A stretch of 64,000 nucleotides of DNA from Gimesia alba (lineage in GTDB: Bacteria; Planctomycetota; Planctomycetia; Planctomycetales; Planctomycetaceae), in NCBI RefSeq assembly GCF_007744675.1, contig NZ_CP036269.1, forward strand, positions 5,559,546 to 5,623,545. Direction: 5' to 3'. Below, one piece after another: positions 26,356 through 36,167 of this stretch. Under the pieces are notes generated by a model. It saw nothing but the letters and a program-made list of their open reading frames with translations, had not been told where the DNA came from and ran no database searches. A program made the translations under genes and the position numbers. Numbering within the stretch: the stretch's first letter is position 1; every line of letters starts with the position of its first letter.

Positions 26356-29300
26356 ATGATGTTTACGAGAACTAAACGTCGTAACCAGCCAGGTCGAATT
26401 GGTTCACTCCTCAGCCATCTCCTCAAAGGTCGTAACAGTCGCTTGCGCAAACAACGTGTGAACTCGTTATCCAATACGATTTCCATCGTTGAGTGCCTGG
26501 AAGACAGGACACTGCTTTCAGCAAGTAATCCATTCTACAGTGATAATATTTATGGTACGACTAATATCAGTGTGGCACTGCCTGGCGAAGTAGACAATGA
26601 TCAAACAGCGCAATTGCCTTCTGAAATTGATCAAGCTCAATATCAACAAAACAACCCCGCACCTGAAGAAGTAAAAGAACTTGCTCTCAAAGATAAGGGG
26701 CAAGTGGATAACCCCGTCAATCTTCAAACAACTGAAGATTTTTTAGCGTTTGCAACCCACGAAAATGAAATCATTGGAACAAGTGGCTCGAACGATATCC
26801 CGCTGAATGCACAGGTGATTGCCGGCTTCGGTACGGGTGCTAATGACGATCCGGAAGTCGATCTTGCTGGCTTTCTCGCCAATACAGCATTTACATCATT
26901 CTTCGGTGAGTTTCCTGAAGATGATGGCTCCATTCTACTCGCAAATAATCTCGGTCTGATAGCAGGCCAGGAAATTCGAATTCTGGGTGCGACGCTTGGA
27001 AACGGCCCGTATGGTACCGGAGGTTCTGCCGGCACTGACTCAGGTGACTTTGATTTCTACCAAGTTTCCAATGTCCAGGCCGGACAGCGCATCACCGTTT
27101 CAGTGGAAGATTCAACCCAGTTCTTTAACCTGGATCCAACGGTTTCTATTTATGCCAGCGATGGAACATTAGTCGCATTTAATGACGATAGTGGATTTCG
27201 ACTGGATAGTTTTCTGGAATTTGATGCACCAGTGACCGGCGATTATTACGTCATGGTCAGTAGCTTTGGTACAGGAGGCCCTACCGATCCCTTTGATTCA
27301 GCAAGTGGTACTGGTGTCGGTGCGAATGCAGACTCTGAAGGCCTGTATGATCTCACCATCGGTTTGAATGCTGCTGATATCGATTATTATGCGGTTGAAC
27401 TGGAAGCTGGCGACATTTTGGGCGCGAACGTTTATGGCGCAGGACAAACCCTGTCATTATACAGCCCCACGGGCCTGTTGATGTTTGAATCTTCACGTTT
27501 CCTGGAGGACCTTTACCCTGAAGACAGTCCGCTTCCCGGTGATGGAAATGCGTCCGCTTCGATTGTAGCCCCGGTTAGCGGAACATATTTTGTTGCAGTG
27601 ACCGGAGATTATGGCCTGTATGACCTGCAGTTAAGGGCTTTCCGTCCTCAACTGGAAACGCAAATGGTGGGTCCAGATGCCATCCAGACGCTGTTTATTG
27701 ATTTTGACGGCGCGACAGTCGACCCGTCTACCTTTGATGACACTCTGGGATCCAGTACGGCAGCCCTTTCCCCGTTGAGCTCGTTTCTCAGTGACTGGGG
27801 ACTGACTGCCGCTGATGAAGATGCCGTGATTGATGCGATTCTGGCAACCATCACAGAAAACTTTGCTGATCTTGGGATGGTGGGAAATAATGGTGACTTC
27901 GACACCACCATGATTCCCGGTGACTACGGTATTCGGATTTTAAACAGCCGCGATCATGCAGATCCCTTTGGTCAGGAAAATGTCAGTCGGGTCATTATAG
28001 GTGGTACGATTTCAGAATTTGGAATCCCAACGATCGGCAGAGCAGAATCAATTGATGTTGGAAACTTTGATACGTCTGAAGATTCCGTTGTGCTGCTGGA
28101 CCTGCTCAGCAGTACCAACCCGGCAGATCCGAACTCTCTCAATAATATCATCCGCAACTTTACCAGCTCGATGGTTGATTTGATTGGTGTTGCCGTTGGT
28201 AATATTGCCACTCATGAAGCAGGTCATTTCTTCGGTGTATGGCATACCTTTAACTTCAGTTTTTCGCCACCTCAAATCATTGATGCAGGTGGTAACCTCG
28301 GGAATACCATCGGCCTCGGTCCGGACGGCTTCTTCGGCACTGGCGATGATGTGGATGTCGATTTCGGAATTGATTCCCTGTTTGAATTCACTGGAACTCA
28401 GGATAGCGTTAACACGCTTGCATTTGGATTATCAACGGGTGCCGACTTTGGTCGTGATTTTGGAGACGCACCAGACATCTATCCAACTTTGCTTGCCGAT
28501 GATGGTGCCAGACATACTCTCGAAGGAAGCCTGAGACTCGGTGCGGCGATTGATTTAGACGCTGACGGAATTCCAACCCTCGATGCCTCAGGGGATGGCA
28601 TCGACGATGACGGTATCGTCTTCCTCTCCAACGGTATTTCTGTCAGCGATGCCTTCTCAACACTTCAGGTAGAAGTGGCCGGCGATGGTTTCCTGCAAGG
28701 CTGGATAGACTTCAATCGTGATGGCGTCTGGGATTCCAGCGAGCAAATCATCGTCGATGAAGCACTGACTACGGGCGTACATACAATTCAGTTCGCTGTT
28801 CCTCAAGGAGCCGCATTCAGTGTGGGTGAAACATTCGCCCGCTTCCGGTACAGCTCACAGGCAGGACTCGATGTAACAGGTCTTGCTCCTGACGGTGAAG
28901 TCGAAGACTACCGTTTAGACTTGACGGTTTCCCGCTTTGGTACCATCACCTTTGATGCTGCAGAATATGAGGCCGGAAATTTAATTACCATTACTGTAAC
29001 CGACGGTGACTTACTGGGGGCCGGCACGGTCAACGTACAAGTTACATCATCCGGGGGTGATGCTGAAACGGTGACTTTGACAGAAGTCTCCGGAGCGGGT
29101 GGTACTTTTGTGGGAACGATCGTTTCCTCACCCGGTACGCTTGTTACCGGAAACGGGATTCTGGAAGTTGTGTTTGGTGAAACCATCACCGCAGCCTACG
29201 AAGATGCAGATACAGGACAGGGTCAACCAGGAAACTATCTGGGTGATTTTGTCGCAACGGGATTGAACAGCCCACGCGACATTGTGTTTGGTCCATTGGG

Positions 29301-31326
29301 CGACCTCTATGTGAGCAACGGTTTTGAAAACTCAAACGGATCTGACCACACAGTAGAACGCTTTGACGGCCAGACCGGGGCACCTGAAGGTTCATTTGTG
29401 ATTCCCGGAGCAGGCGGAATTGACGTTCCCAACGGAATGGTATTCGGGCCGGATGGGAACCTGTATGTTGCCAGCTCCGATACCGGACAAATCCTGCGTT
29501 ATGACGGCCAGACCGGAGCGATTATCGGAAATGGTATCTTCGCTTCAGGTGGCGGACTGGTAGAACCAAGATTCATTACTTTTGGACCAGATGGGAATTT
29601 GTATGTTGGCGACACCGGTTTCCTCCGTGATCGCATTCTGCAATTTGATGGCCTGACCGGTAACTTCCTCGGAGAGTTTGTCTCGTTTAACGAAGGTGGC
29701 ATGGGTAAACCTTACGGGATGGTCTTTGACTCTAACGGCAACCTGTATGTCGCCAGCTTCAACACCAATGAAATCCTGAAATTTGATTCGAACGGTGATG
29801 TCGTTCCTGGCGGACCATTCATTGCCGCTGGAACGGGTGGGCTGGCGAATCCTCGCGGTTTGACCATCGGTCCTGATGGTTTGCTGTACGTTGCCAATGG
29901 TGCAACCGAAAGTATTCTCCGATTCGATCCTGTTACAGGCGCTTTTATTGATAACTATACTTTCGGAGCCACCATCGAGCTGCCTTATGGCGTGACCTTT
30001 GGACCAGATGACAACCTCTATGTCGTCGATACTGACCTGGGTAAGGTTTTGAAATTTGCCGGTCCGTTTGGAACCACGACTCCGCAAACAATTACTGACA
30101 CTGCTCTCATCGTCACCAACAGCGGTGTCGACTATGGTGATGCTCCTGCCTCATTCCCGAACCTGCTGGCAGAAGATGGTGCCCGCCACGCAATCAATGC
30201 GAACGGGCTGTTCCTGGGACAGGGAGTGACTGCTGATGTCGACGGACAGGAATCACTTTCGGCTAATCTTGACGATGATGACGGAGTTCTATTGAACCCC
30301 ATCATCGCCGGTGATTCTGCATCAACGGTTACGGTCTTTTCAACAGGCAGCGGTTTTGTTGATGCCTGGATCGATTTCAATGGCAACGGAACCTGGGACG
30401 CCAATGAGCAGGTTCTCAGTAGCCATGCTGTCGTTGCCGGTAGCAACTCTGTTTCGATCGTACTCCCCGGGGGAGTCATTGTCGGCCAGGTTGCCGCCCG
30501 ATTCCGTTTGAGTTCGGCCGGTGGATTATCGGCAACAGGTGCCGCCGCGGATGGAGAAGTGGAAGATTATCTCGTCACAGTTGTTCCACAAAACTTCGTC
30601 GGATTAGTCCCCGACCCGAACCGTCCTGGTCAATCAGCTCTGTTTATCACAGGAACGAATGCAGATGACCTTATTGAAATTTCAGAAACGAACCACGGTC
30701 TGATCCAAGTCAAAATAAATCATGTGCTTATTATCAACCCATCGACTAATCTGCCTTATTTTGAGCCCACCGGTGGCGTCTATGCCTGGGGTCTGGGTGG
30801 AAATGATCAGATTCTTGCTGATGACCAGTTCTATGACAGAGAATCCATGTTCTTCGGTGGAGTTGGAAACGATCGACTCGTGGGAGGCTGGGGGAACGAT
30901 ATCCTGATCGGCGGTGACGGTAATGATATCCTCGAAGGTGGCCCTGACGGATTTGACATCCTGATTGGTGGTTACGGATCTGACTTTATTCGCGGCCACA
31001 ACGAAGCGATTTATACCAACTACGGAGCAAACGGCGATATTCTGATCGGCGGAGCAACCGTTTATGACAACGGTTTAGCACAACTCTTCGGAATTTATTT
31101 AGAATGGATTTCAGCGAACCCATTCGGTGACCGTGTCGAAAATATCCGCACACGCGTCGACAACACAGCCGCTGGCGTGAATAATATCAGGCTCGATGAC
31201 ACAACCGTCTTCAACGATGGCGAAGTCGATGAGCTGTATGGTGCCATTGCCCGTGGAGACGACTGGTTCCTGCTGGATCTGGGATTGGACATTAACAATG
31301 CCGGTGCTCACGATATCCGTAACTGA
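26356..31326 (+). CDS. Giant exported protein with LEPRxLL tag, metalloprotease motif, beta-propeller and RTX repeats
   Basis: About 1656 residues. A basic start and VECLEDRTLLSAS (about 46-58) mark the LEPRxLL class. Then two PPC-like domains (about 225-300 and 340-430), a protease region with HEAGHFFGVWH (about 619), a GEVED domain (about 700-855), a propeller of GPDGNLYVA-type repeats (about 955-1235, six or so blades), a second GEVED domain (about 1258-1410), and RTX-type calcium nonapeptides near 1495-1545 (GGWGNDILIGGDGNDILEGG). The protein is likely an extracellular calcium-dependent protease or adhesin. Start: GGAAAG at 26344-26349 gives good spacing to ATG 26356 or 26359; ATG 26350 is too close. 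A strong terminator follows. Confidence 0.87.
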   Translation: MMFTRTKRRNQPGRIGSLLSHLLKGRNSRLRKQRVNSLSNTISIVECLEDRTLLSASNPFYSDNIYGTTNISVALPGEVDNDQTAQLPSEIDQAQYQQNNPAPEEVKELALKDKGQVDNPVNLQTTEDFLAFATHENEIIGTSGSNDIPLNAQVIAGFGTGANDDPEVDLAGFLANTAFTSFFGEFPEDDGSILLANNLGLIAGQEIRILGATLGNGPYGTGGSAGTDSGDFDFYQVSNVQAGQRITVSVEDSTQFFNLDPTVSIYASDGTLVAFNDDSGFRLDSFLEFDAPVTGDYYVMVSSFGTGGPTDPFDSASGTGVGANADSEGLYDLTIGLNAADIDYYAVELEAGDILGANVYGAGQTLSLYSPTGLLMFESSRFLEDLYPEDSPLPGDGNASASIVAPVSGTYFVAVTGDYGLYDLQLRAFRPQLETQMVGPDAIQTLFIDFDGATVDPSTFDDTLGSSTAALSPLSSFLSDWGLTAADEDAVIDAILATITENFADLGMVGNNGDFDTTMIPGDYGIRILNSRDHADPFGQENVSRVIIGGTISEFGIPTIGRAESIDVGNFDTSEDSVVLLDLLSSTNPADPNSLNNIIRNFTSSMVDLIGVAVGNIATHEAGHFFGVWHTFNFSFSPPQIIDAGGNLGNTIGLGPDGFFGTGDDVDVDFGIDSLFEFTGTQDSVNTLAFGLSTGADFGRDFGDAPDIYPTLLADDGARHTLEGSLRLGAAIDLDADGIPTLDASGDGIDDDGIVFLSNGISVSDAFSTLQVEVAGDGFLQGWIDFNRDGVWDSSEQIIVDEALTTGVHTIQFAVPQGAAFSVGETFARFRYSSQAGLDVTGLAPDGEVEDYRLDLTVSRFGTITFDAAEYEAGNLITITVTDGDLLGAGTVNVQVTSSGGDAETVTLTEVSGAGGTFVGTIVSSPGTLVTGNGILEVVFGETITAAYEDADTGQGQPGNYLGDFVATGLNSPRDIVFGPLGDLYVSNGFENSNGSDHTVERFDGQTGAPEGSFVIPGAGGIDVPNGMVFGPDGNLYVASSDTGQILRYDGQTGAIIGNGIFASGGGLVEPRFITFGPDGNLYVGDTGFLRDRILQFDGLTGNFLGEFVSFNEGGMGKPYGMVFDSNGNLYVASFNTNEILKFDSNGDVVPGGPFIAAGTGGLANPRGLTIGPDGLLYVANGATESILRFDPVTGAFIDNYTFGATIELPYGVTFGPDDNLYVVDTDLGKVLKFAGPFGTTTPQTITDTALIVTNSGVDYGDAPASFPNLLAEDGARHAINANGLFLGQGVTADVDGQESLSANLDDDDGVLLNPIIAGDSASTVTVFSTGSGFVDAWIDFNGNGTWDANEQVLSSHAVVAGSNSVSIVLPGGVIVGQVAARFRLSSAGGLSATGAAADGEVEDYLVTVVPQNFVGLVPDPNRPGQSALFITGTNADDLIEISETNHGLIQVKINHVLIINPSTNLPYFEPTGGVYAWGLGGNDQILADDQFYDRESMFFGGVGNDRLVGGWGNDILIGGDGNDILEGGPDGFDILIGGYGSDFIRGHNEAIYTNYGANGDILIGGATVYDNGLAQLFGIYLEWISANPFGDRVENIRTRVDNTAAGVNNIRLDDTTVFNDGEVDELYGAIARGDDWFLLDLGLDINNAGAHDIRN

Positions 31327-31350
31327 TACCAGCAAGCAACTCTAAATACG

Positions 31351-31391
31351 AAAACAGCCTCTCTGAAAACTGACTTCAGAGAGGCTGTTTT
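31351..31391. terminator. Bidirectional rho-independent terminator
   Basis: A perfect 17-bp stem, AAAACAGCCTCTCTGAA (31351-31367) paired with 31375-31391, with a 7-base loop and T-runs on both strands. It lies between the giant protein gene and the convergent dihydrouridine synthase gene. Confidence 0.94.
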
Positions 31392-31425
31392 ATTTTTAAT
31401 CAGGTGCCAACTACAACGGGTGTAT

Positions 31426-32496
31426 TTACCAACGTTCCACCGGACCATTCGGAGTTTTGATTAATGCTGTGGGAACGGAAGAGGCACGCTCTCCATGCCT
31501 TAGTTGTATGTGTCCCACGATATCATGAAATTCATCGATCGACTGAACCCGCCGCAAGCGATCTTCCAGATCTTCGGGAATTCCCAGCCGGGCACCATAC
31601 CAGGCGGCAAATTTGCGGATCAACAGACATCCGTAGTCGTCATGCTGATCAACCATCAGAGTAAAATGACGCACCAGAAACTGAAGCTGCTCTTCTCTCG
31701 TTGGTTCTGAGACCGGTTCTTCTCCCTGAACCGCCTGCTGAATTTTACGAAAGATCCACGGATCCATCATCGCCCCGCGACCGATGGAGACGGCTTCGCA
31801 GCCGGTTTCATTCCTCATGTGAAAAGCATCTTCGACCGTGCAGACATCGCCGTTACCGACAACAGGAATCTGCTGGACTGCTTCCACTGTCTGCCTGATC
31901 CCGTCCAGGTCCACGGTTCCACCAAAACCCTGATTGCGCGTGCGACCATGTATCGTAATCGCGGCTACTCCTGCTTTTTCGAATTCTCGAGCCAGCAGTG
32001 GTGCGGTAATGGAATCGCGATCCCAGCCGAGGCGCATTTTGACAGTTACCGGAATGGAAACTGCATCAACGACATCCGCCACCATCTGACAGGCTGCATC
32101 CGGAGCACACATAATCCGTGCACCACCTCCATTTCCATTGATCTTGGCCATCGGACAGCCCATGTTAATATCGACGGCTTTATAGCCCTGCTCTTCTAAC
32201 CAGCGTGCGCCAATCACCAGTTCTTTCGCGATGCCGCTAAAAATCTGTACGGTGAGCGGGTTGTCTTCAGGAGACGTTTTCAGCAACGCTTTCGCTTTGC
32301 GGCTGCGAGAAAGCATCTGCGAAGCGAGCACCAGATCGGTGGTGCATAAACCCACGCCGCCTAATTCACGTAAGGCGACACGGAAAGCATGCTGCGTATA
32401 TCCGGCCAGTGGCGACAGAAAATAGCGTGAGCTGAGTCGTCGATTTCCAATTTGTATTTCCGGAGATTCCGTTGAACTCCACTTGATCACTGACAT
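31426..32496 (-). CDS. dus: tRNA-dihydrouridine synthase
   Basis: 356 residues. FMN-dependent reductase that converts uridine to dihydrouridine in the tRNA D-loop. The TIM barrel shows the family motifs: LSPLAGYTQHAFRVALRELG at the start, DINMGCPMAKI with the catalytic Cys, VTVKMRLGWD, ITIHGRTRNQGFGG and VVGNGDV with the phosphate-binding loop. The closest class is DusB-like, but the subtype is not certain. The maf gene lies just upstream on the same strand (36 bases), so they are probably cotranscribed along with the small zinc-ribbon gene. Confidence 0.95.
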   Translation of the reverse strand: MSVIKWSSTESPEIQIGNRRLSSRYFLSPLAGYTQHAFRVALRELGGVGLCTTDLVLASQMLSRSRKAKALLKTSPEDNPLTVQIFSGIAKELVIGARWLEEQGYKAVDINMGCPMAKINGNGGGARIMCAPDAACQMVADVVDAVSIPVTVKMRLGWDRDSITAPLLAREFEKAGVAAITIHGRTRNQGFGGTVDLDGIRQTVEAVQQIPVVGNGDVCTVEDAFHMRNETGCEAVSIGRGAMMDPWIFRKIQQAVQGEEPVSEPTREEQLQFLVRHFTLMVDQHDDYGCLLIRKFAAWYGARLGIPEDLEDRLRRVQSIDEFHDIVGHIQLRHGERASSVPTALIKTPNGPVERW

Positions 32497-32532
32497 GAGA
32501 CGGTTTTATCTTCGATCTATACACGCGGGCGT

Positions 32533-33165
32533 TTAATTGAGTAATCTTAGTACATTTTCCAGAGGTAATCCTACTACATTCGACAGGCTGCCTTCAATGC
32601 GGTTCACAAAGACACTGCCTGCCCCCTGGACTGCATAACCGCCGGCTTTCCCCACTGATTCCTCGGTGGAAAGATACCATTCCAGATGGCGGTCCACATT
32701 ATCCCGGTCATGAAAGGTCACCAGCGTTTGAGCAATTTCTGTAATCAGTTGTTCCCCCTCTCGAAAGCAGAGCCCCGTCATCACCCGGTGTGTCTTCCCT
32801 GCATAGTCGTCTAAAAACCAGTCACGAACCGTCTGCTTCCACTCTGGTTCAGAGGGAGGTTGCCCCATCACGTGATAGCCTGAATCTGGTCGCTCAATGA
32901 CCACGATGGTATCTGCCGTCAATATGGGAACGGTAGTAGCCCCTCTCCGTTTGAGCTGCCGATCAACGTCGTCGTTTTTAGTAATGCAAATCGAGATCAG
33001 CCTTTGACGGATCGATTCCAAATCACTCAGCTGATCAAAACCGGCTTCCTCGGAATCTTGTGGCGGAACAATTTCAATCGATGCTTCCGGAACAATCTGC
33101 GAGAGCAACTCTTTTCGACGTGGAGAGCGGGACCCCAGAATGATCTGATCCAACGGCATTTTCAT
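32533..33165 (-). CDS. maf: Maf-family nucleoside triphosphate pyrophosphatase
   Basis: 210 residues. The N-terminus IILGSRSPRRKELLSQI is the Maf signature (SxSPRRxxLL), and LTADTIVVIE is the conserved second motif; GYAVQGAGSVFVNRIEGSLSN with VVGLPL is the conserved C-terminal part. The family hydrolyses non-canonical or excess nucleoside triphosphates (dTTP/UTP class) to the monophosphate, guarding against misincorporation. GTGAGAG lies 7 bases before the second Met (33159), which is therefore a likely alternative start. The insert around residues 60-80 is somewhat longer than usual. Confidence 0.94.
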   Translation of the reverse strand: MKMPLDQIILGSRSPRRKELLSQIVPEASIEIVPPQDSEEAGFDQLSDLESIRQRLISICITKNDDVDRQLKRRGATTVPILTADTIVVIERPDSGYHVMGQPPSEPEWKQTVRDWFLDDYAGKTHRVMTGLCFREGEQLITEIAQTLVTFHDRDNVDRHLEWYLSTEESVGKAGGYAVQGAGSVFVNRIEGSLSNVVGLPLENVLRLLN

Positions 33166-33178
33166 CTCTCACTTTTAT

Positions 33179-33430
33179 TCAAACCAGAAAGATTAAACTC
33201 AAAATGGTGGCGATCACGCCGACGATTCCCAGCGTGATCCACCAGTTGGGGCGATCACTGAAAGGGTGCGTATTTGTCGTGACGTACTCGCCACAAATCG
33301 GGCAGGAGACGGCGTCTTCATAAATCTCCGCCCCACAATTTGAGCAGGCAACCGTCTCATTCACATCATCGTCATCGAATTCCGATTCGTCCCACTCATC
33401 CTCGTCATCATACTCCCAGTCTTGGTCCAT
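33179..33430 (-). CDS. Small zinc-ribbon membrane protein
   Basis: 83 residues. The N-terminal 25 residues are strongly acidic (Asp/Glu). Four cysteines in two CxxC knuckles (Cys29/32 and Cys43/46) make a zinc ribbon of the zf-ribbon_3 type, and residues 63-83 form one C-terminal transmembrane helix, so it is tail-anchored with the ribbon in the cytoplasm. No function is known. It lies 13 bases upstream of maf and likely forms a maf-dus transcript. Confidence 0.82.
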   Translation of the reverse strand: MDQDWEYDDEDEWDESEFDDDDVNETVACSNCGAEIYEDAVSCPICGEYVTTNTHPFSDRPNWWITLGIVGVIATILSLIFLV

Positions 33431-33794
33431 CTCTGTCTTCTTTCAGAAAAACATCCTGCGATTTTATCAGTATTTCTTTGAAACTCACTGACTATGACGG
33501 GGGTTCCGGGACGCATCAAGGATTATTAAACTAATCATACAACAGTTTTGTGAATATTTCATTTTTTCCCGTGAGATTGGGCCTCTTTTCGGTATTCAAC
33601 AATAGGTTGTTTACTCCATTGAGTGATGTTGAATCGCGCGGTTTATTTCATCTGCGTCCCCTCATATCGGCGTTTCTTGATATCAGTTTCCCATCATGAA
33701 TGCCTGACTGCCTGCCACCTACAATTTACCACTCCAGCGGTGGTACACATTGAAATCATTTACTAATTCTCATTTTTCACCTTGGAGAGTCTTG
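33431..33794. other. Divergent intergenic region
   Basis: 364 bases between the zinc-ribbon gene and the DUF1559 gene. It holds the DUF1559 ribosome site (GGAGAG at 33784-33789). No gene or structured RNA is visible. Confidence 0.5.
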
Positions 33795-34706
33795 ATGCAG
33801 TTTTACCTGTTAAAACCGGGCCGAAGGCGCGGATTTACTTTGATCGAATTACTCGTTGTGATCGCCATCATCGCAATTCTAATTGCCTTGTTACTTCCAG
33901 CCGTACAACAGGCCCGGGAAGCCGCCCGGCGCAGCACCTGTAAAAACAATCTGAAGCAAGTCGGGATCGCCCTGCACAATTACCATGAAACCCACCGCTG
34001 CTTTCCTCCAGGCTGGGTTCAGCCTTCGAGAGCGTCCACCTGTCAGGCCAATTCTTCTTCAAGTACCAGTGGCTGCCTTCCCGGTTGGGGCTGGGGAACG
34101 ATGTTACTTCCATTCATTGAACAGGCGACTCTCTACAATGCACTCAATGTGCGAAGTACTCATCTGGTCGTCACACCTTCGACTGAATCGAAAACGACGA
34201 TTCCGATCTTTCGCTGCCCCTCTGATTCTGGAAGTAACCTGAATTCCGATCGAGGCGGGCATGCGACTTCAAACTATAAAGGCGTCTATGGAAGCCGGGG
34301 CGCCAACAATGCTGTGAATTCCAATCCGCATAATAGCGCACCTGGCAATGGTTCTTTCTGGTCGAACAGCAATACGCGCCTGCGTGATATTACCGATGGT
34401 GCCAGCAATACTGTCATGATTGGAGAAACCGCCCGAGGCCGTGTGGGAAGTATTACTTATAACGGAGCCATCTGGGTTGGTTATTATGATAACGGAAAAA
34501 CCGCTTCCGTCGTCTGGCTCACAGAAAATCATCCCGCCGCGCTGATTAACGGAACCCGGGAATGGGCATTCAGCAGTCGACACACGGGGGGCGCCCATTT
34601 CCTGCTTGGCGATGGCGCGGTTCGATTTTTGAGCGAAAATCTCGATGGCACCACTTACGAAAATCTGGGAAGAATCAGCGATGGAAATGTGATCGGCGAG
34701 TTCTGA
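33795..34706 (+). CDS. DUF1559 pseudopilin-like protein
   Basis: 303 residues. The leader RRRGFTLIELLVVIAIIAIL is a type IV prepilin cleavage site (cut after Gly, Phe+1, Glu+5) and an N-terminal helix, followed by LLPAVQQAREAARRSTCKNN, which defines the DUF1559 family abundant in planctomycetes. The C-terminal H-X9-DG domain is visible as HTGGAHFLLGDGAVRFLSENLD. Such proteins are thought to be exported and assembled by a type II/IV-like system, but their roles are unknown. ATG 33795 has GGAGAG five bases upstream. It is convergent with hslVU, with a terminator between. Confidence 0.93.
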   Translation: MQFYLLKPGRRRGFTLIELLVVIAIIAILIALLLPAVQQAREAARRSTCKNNLKQVGIALHNYHETHRCFPPGWVQPSRASTCQANSSSSTSGCLPGWGWGTMLLPFIEQATLYNALNVRSTHLVVTPSTESKTTIPIFRCPSDSGSNLNSDRGGHATSNYKGVYGSRGANNAVNSNPHNSAPGNGSFWSNSNTRLRDITDGASNTVMIGETARGRVGSITYNGAIWVGYYDNGKTASVVWLTENHPAALINGTREWAFSSRHTGGAHFLLGDGAVRFLSENLDGTTYENLGRISDGNVIGEF

Positions 34707-34737
34707 TTTCCCAGTAAGATACAAAACGATGAATACA

Positions 34738-34782
34738 AAAAAACTCTCCTCGATCGAAGATTTAGATCGGGGAGAGTTTTTT
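34738..34782. terminator. Bidirectional rho-independent terminator
   Basis: Stem AAAAAACTCTCCTCGATC (34738-34755) with GATCGGGGAGAGTTTTTT (34765-34782), one mismatch, 9-base loop. A- and T-runs allow use on both strands, ending the DUF1559 gene and hslU. Confidence 0.92.
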
Positions 34783-34802
34783 GATTTCGAACTCGATGCC
34801 GC

Positions 34803-36167
34803 TTACAAAATAAATTTACTGAGATCTTCATCCTCAACAATGGTATGTAGTTTTTGCTGCACATAAGCGGCGTCAATCGTGAGCTTCTTCGTTTTGAGAT
34901 CGGGTGCCTCAAAACTGACCTCTTCCAGCAGACGCTCCAAAATCGTGTGCAGTCGACGGGCACCGATATTTTGTGTCGTCTGATTCACCTGGAACGCAAT
35001 TTCTGCCAGTTCTTCCAGGCCGTCTTTTTCGAATTTGATCTTCATTCCTTCCGTTTTCAGCAACGCCTGATATTGCATTGTGATTGAACTGGTCGGCTCT
35101 GTTAAAATCCTCAGAAAATCATCGCGAGTCAGCTCCTGTAGTTCCACGCGAATCGGAAAACGTCCCTGAAGTTCAGGCATTAAATCGGAAGGCTTGGTTC
35201 GGTGAAAGGCCCCTGCTGCGATAAACAGCATATAATCGGTTTTCACGGAACCACTCCGCGTCTGCACGGTCGTGCCTTCGACGATCGGCAGTAAATCGCG
35301 CTGCACTCCCTGCCGGCTCACATCGCCGCCGCGGCTGCCCCCTTCTTCAGACGTACAGATTTTGTCAAGTTCGTCGATGAAGACGATCCCACTGCGTTCT
35401 GCCAATTCAATCGCTTCTTCAGCAATCGCATCTTTATCCATCAAACCTTCGACTTCCTGCTCCAGCAGGACTTTGCGTGCTTCTGCAACCGTCAGCTTTC
35501 GGTTCTTGCTCTGCTGTGGCATGATCCGCTCGAACATGCCCTGCAGGTCCACATCCATCTGGTCCATGCCCATATTGGAGAAGACCTGCACGGGAGAGCT
35601 TTTCTGGTCGATGGAAATCTCGACTTCTTTCTCTTCCAGATCTCCATTCTTCAGCATCTTGCGAAACTTCTCACGCGTGCGCTCATAGCGTTCCTGGGCA
35701 TCGTCTTCCTTACCCTCTTCTGTTGATTCACTGTAAGAACTTTCCCATTCAGGGCGAGGCACCAGCAGATCGAGCAGTCGTTCTTCGACGCGGACTTTTG
35801 CCTTATCAACCAGTTCAACGCGTTTCTTTTCGCGGACCAGATTCTTGGCTGAATCCACCAGATCGCGGACCATGCTTTCGACATCACGACCGTAATAACC
35901 GACTTCCGTATATTTGGTCGCTTCGACTTTGATAAACGGCGCCTCGATTAACTGGGCCAGCCGACGGGTGATCTCCGTTTTACCGACCCCGGTGGGGCCG
36001 ATCATGATAATATTTTTAGGAGTGATTTCTTTTCGAAGTTCATCGGGAAGTTGCTGCCAGCGCCAGCGATTTCGCAGGGCAATCGCCACAGCCCGTTTTG
36101 CGTCATCCTGACCAACAATATGTTTATCCAGCTCGGCGACAATCTGTCGCGGCGTTAACTCTTGCAC
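34803..36167 (-). CDS. hslU: ATP-dependent protease ATPase subunit HslU
   Basis: 454 residues, the usual length. The N-terminus [17 protein letters not shown] and Walker [11 protein letters not shown] (57-66), the I-domain insertion (about 140-230), Walker [11 protein letters not shown] and the C-terminal sensor-2 region with [11 protein letters not shown] (here [17 protein letters not shown]) are all HslU. It unfolds substrates and feeds them to HslV. The extreme C-terminus LSKFIL fits the HslU tail that docks into HslV. The start is GTG 36167 with GGAGGAG five bases upstream. It overlaps the end of hslV by 13 bases, so translation is coupled. Confidence 0.97.
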   Translation of the reverse strand: MQELTPRQIVAELDKHIVGQDDAKRAVAIALRNRWRWQQLPDELRKEITPKNIIMIGPTGVGKTEITRRLAQLIEAPFIKVEATKYTEVGYYGRDVESMVRDLVDSAKNLVREKKRVELVDKAKVRVEERLLDLLVPRPEWESSYSESTEEGKEDDAQERYERTREKFRKMLKNGDLEEKEVEISIDQKSSPVQVFSNMGMDQMDVDLQGMFERIMPQQSKNRKLTVAEARKVLLEQEVEGLMDKDAIAEEAIELAERSGIVFIDELDKICTSEEGGSRGGDVSRQGVQRDLLPIVEGTTVQTRSGSVKTDYMLFIAAGAFHRTKPSDLMPELQGRFPIRVELQELTRDDFLRILTEPTSSITMQYQALLKTEGMKIKFEKDGLEELAEIAFQVNQTTQNIGARRLHTILERLLEEVSFEAPDLKTKKLTIDAAYVQQKLHTIVEDEDLSKFIL

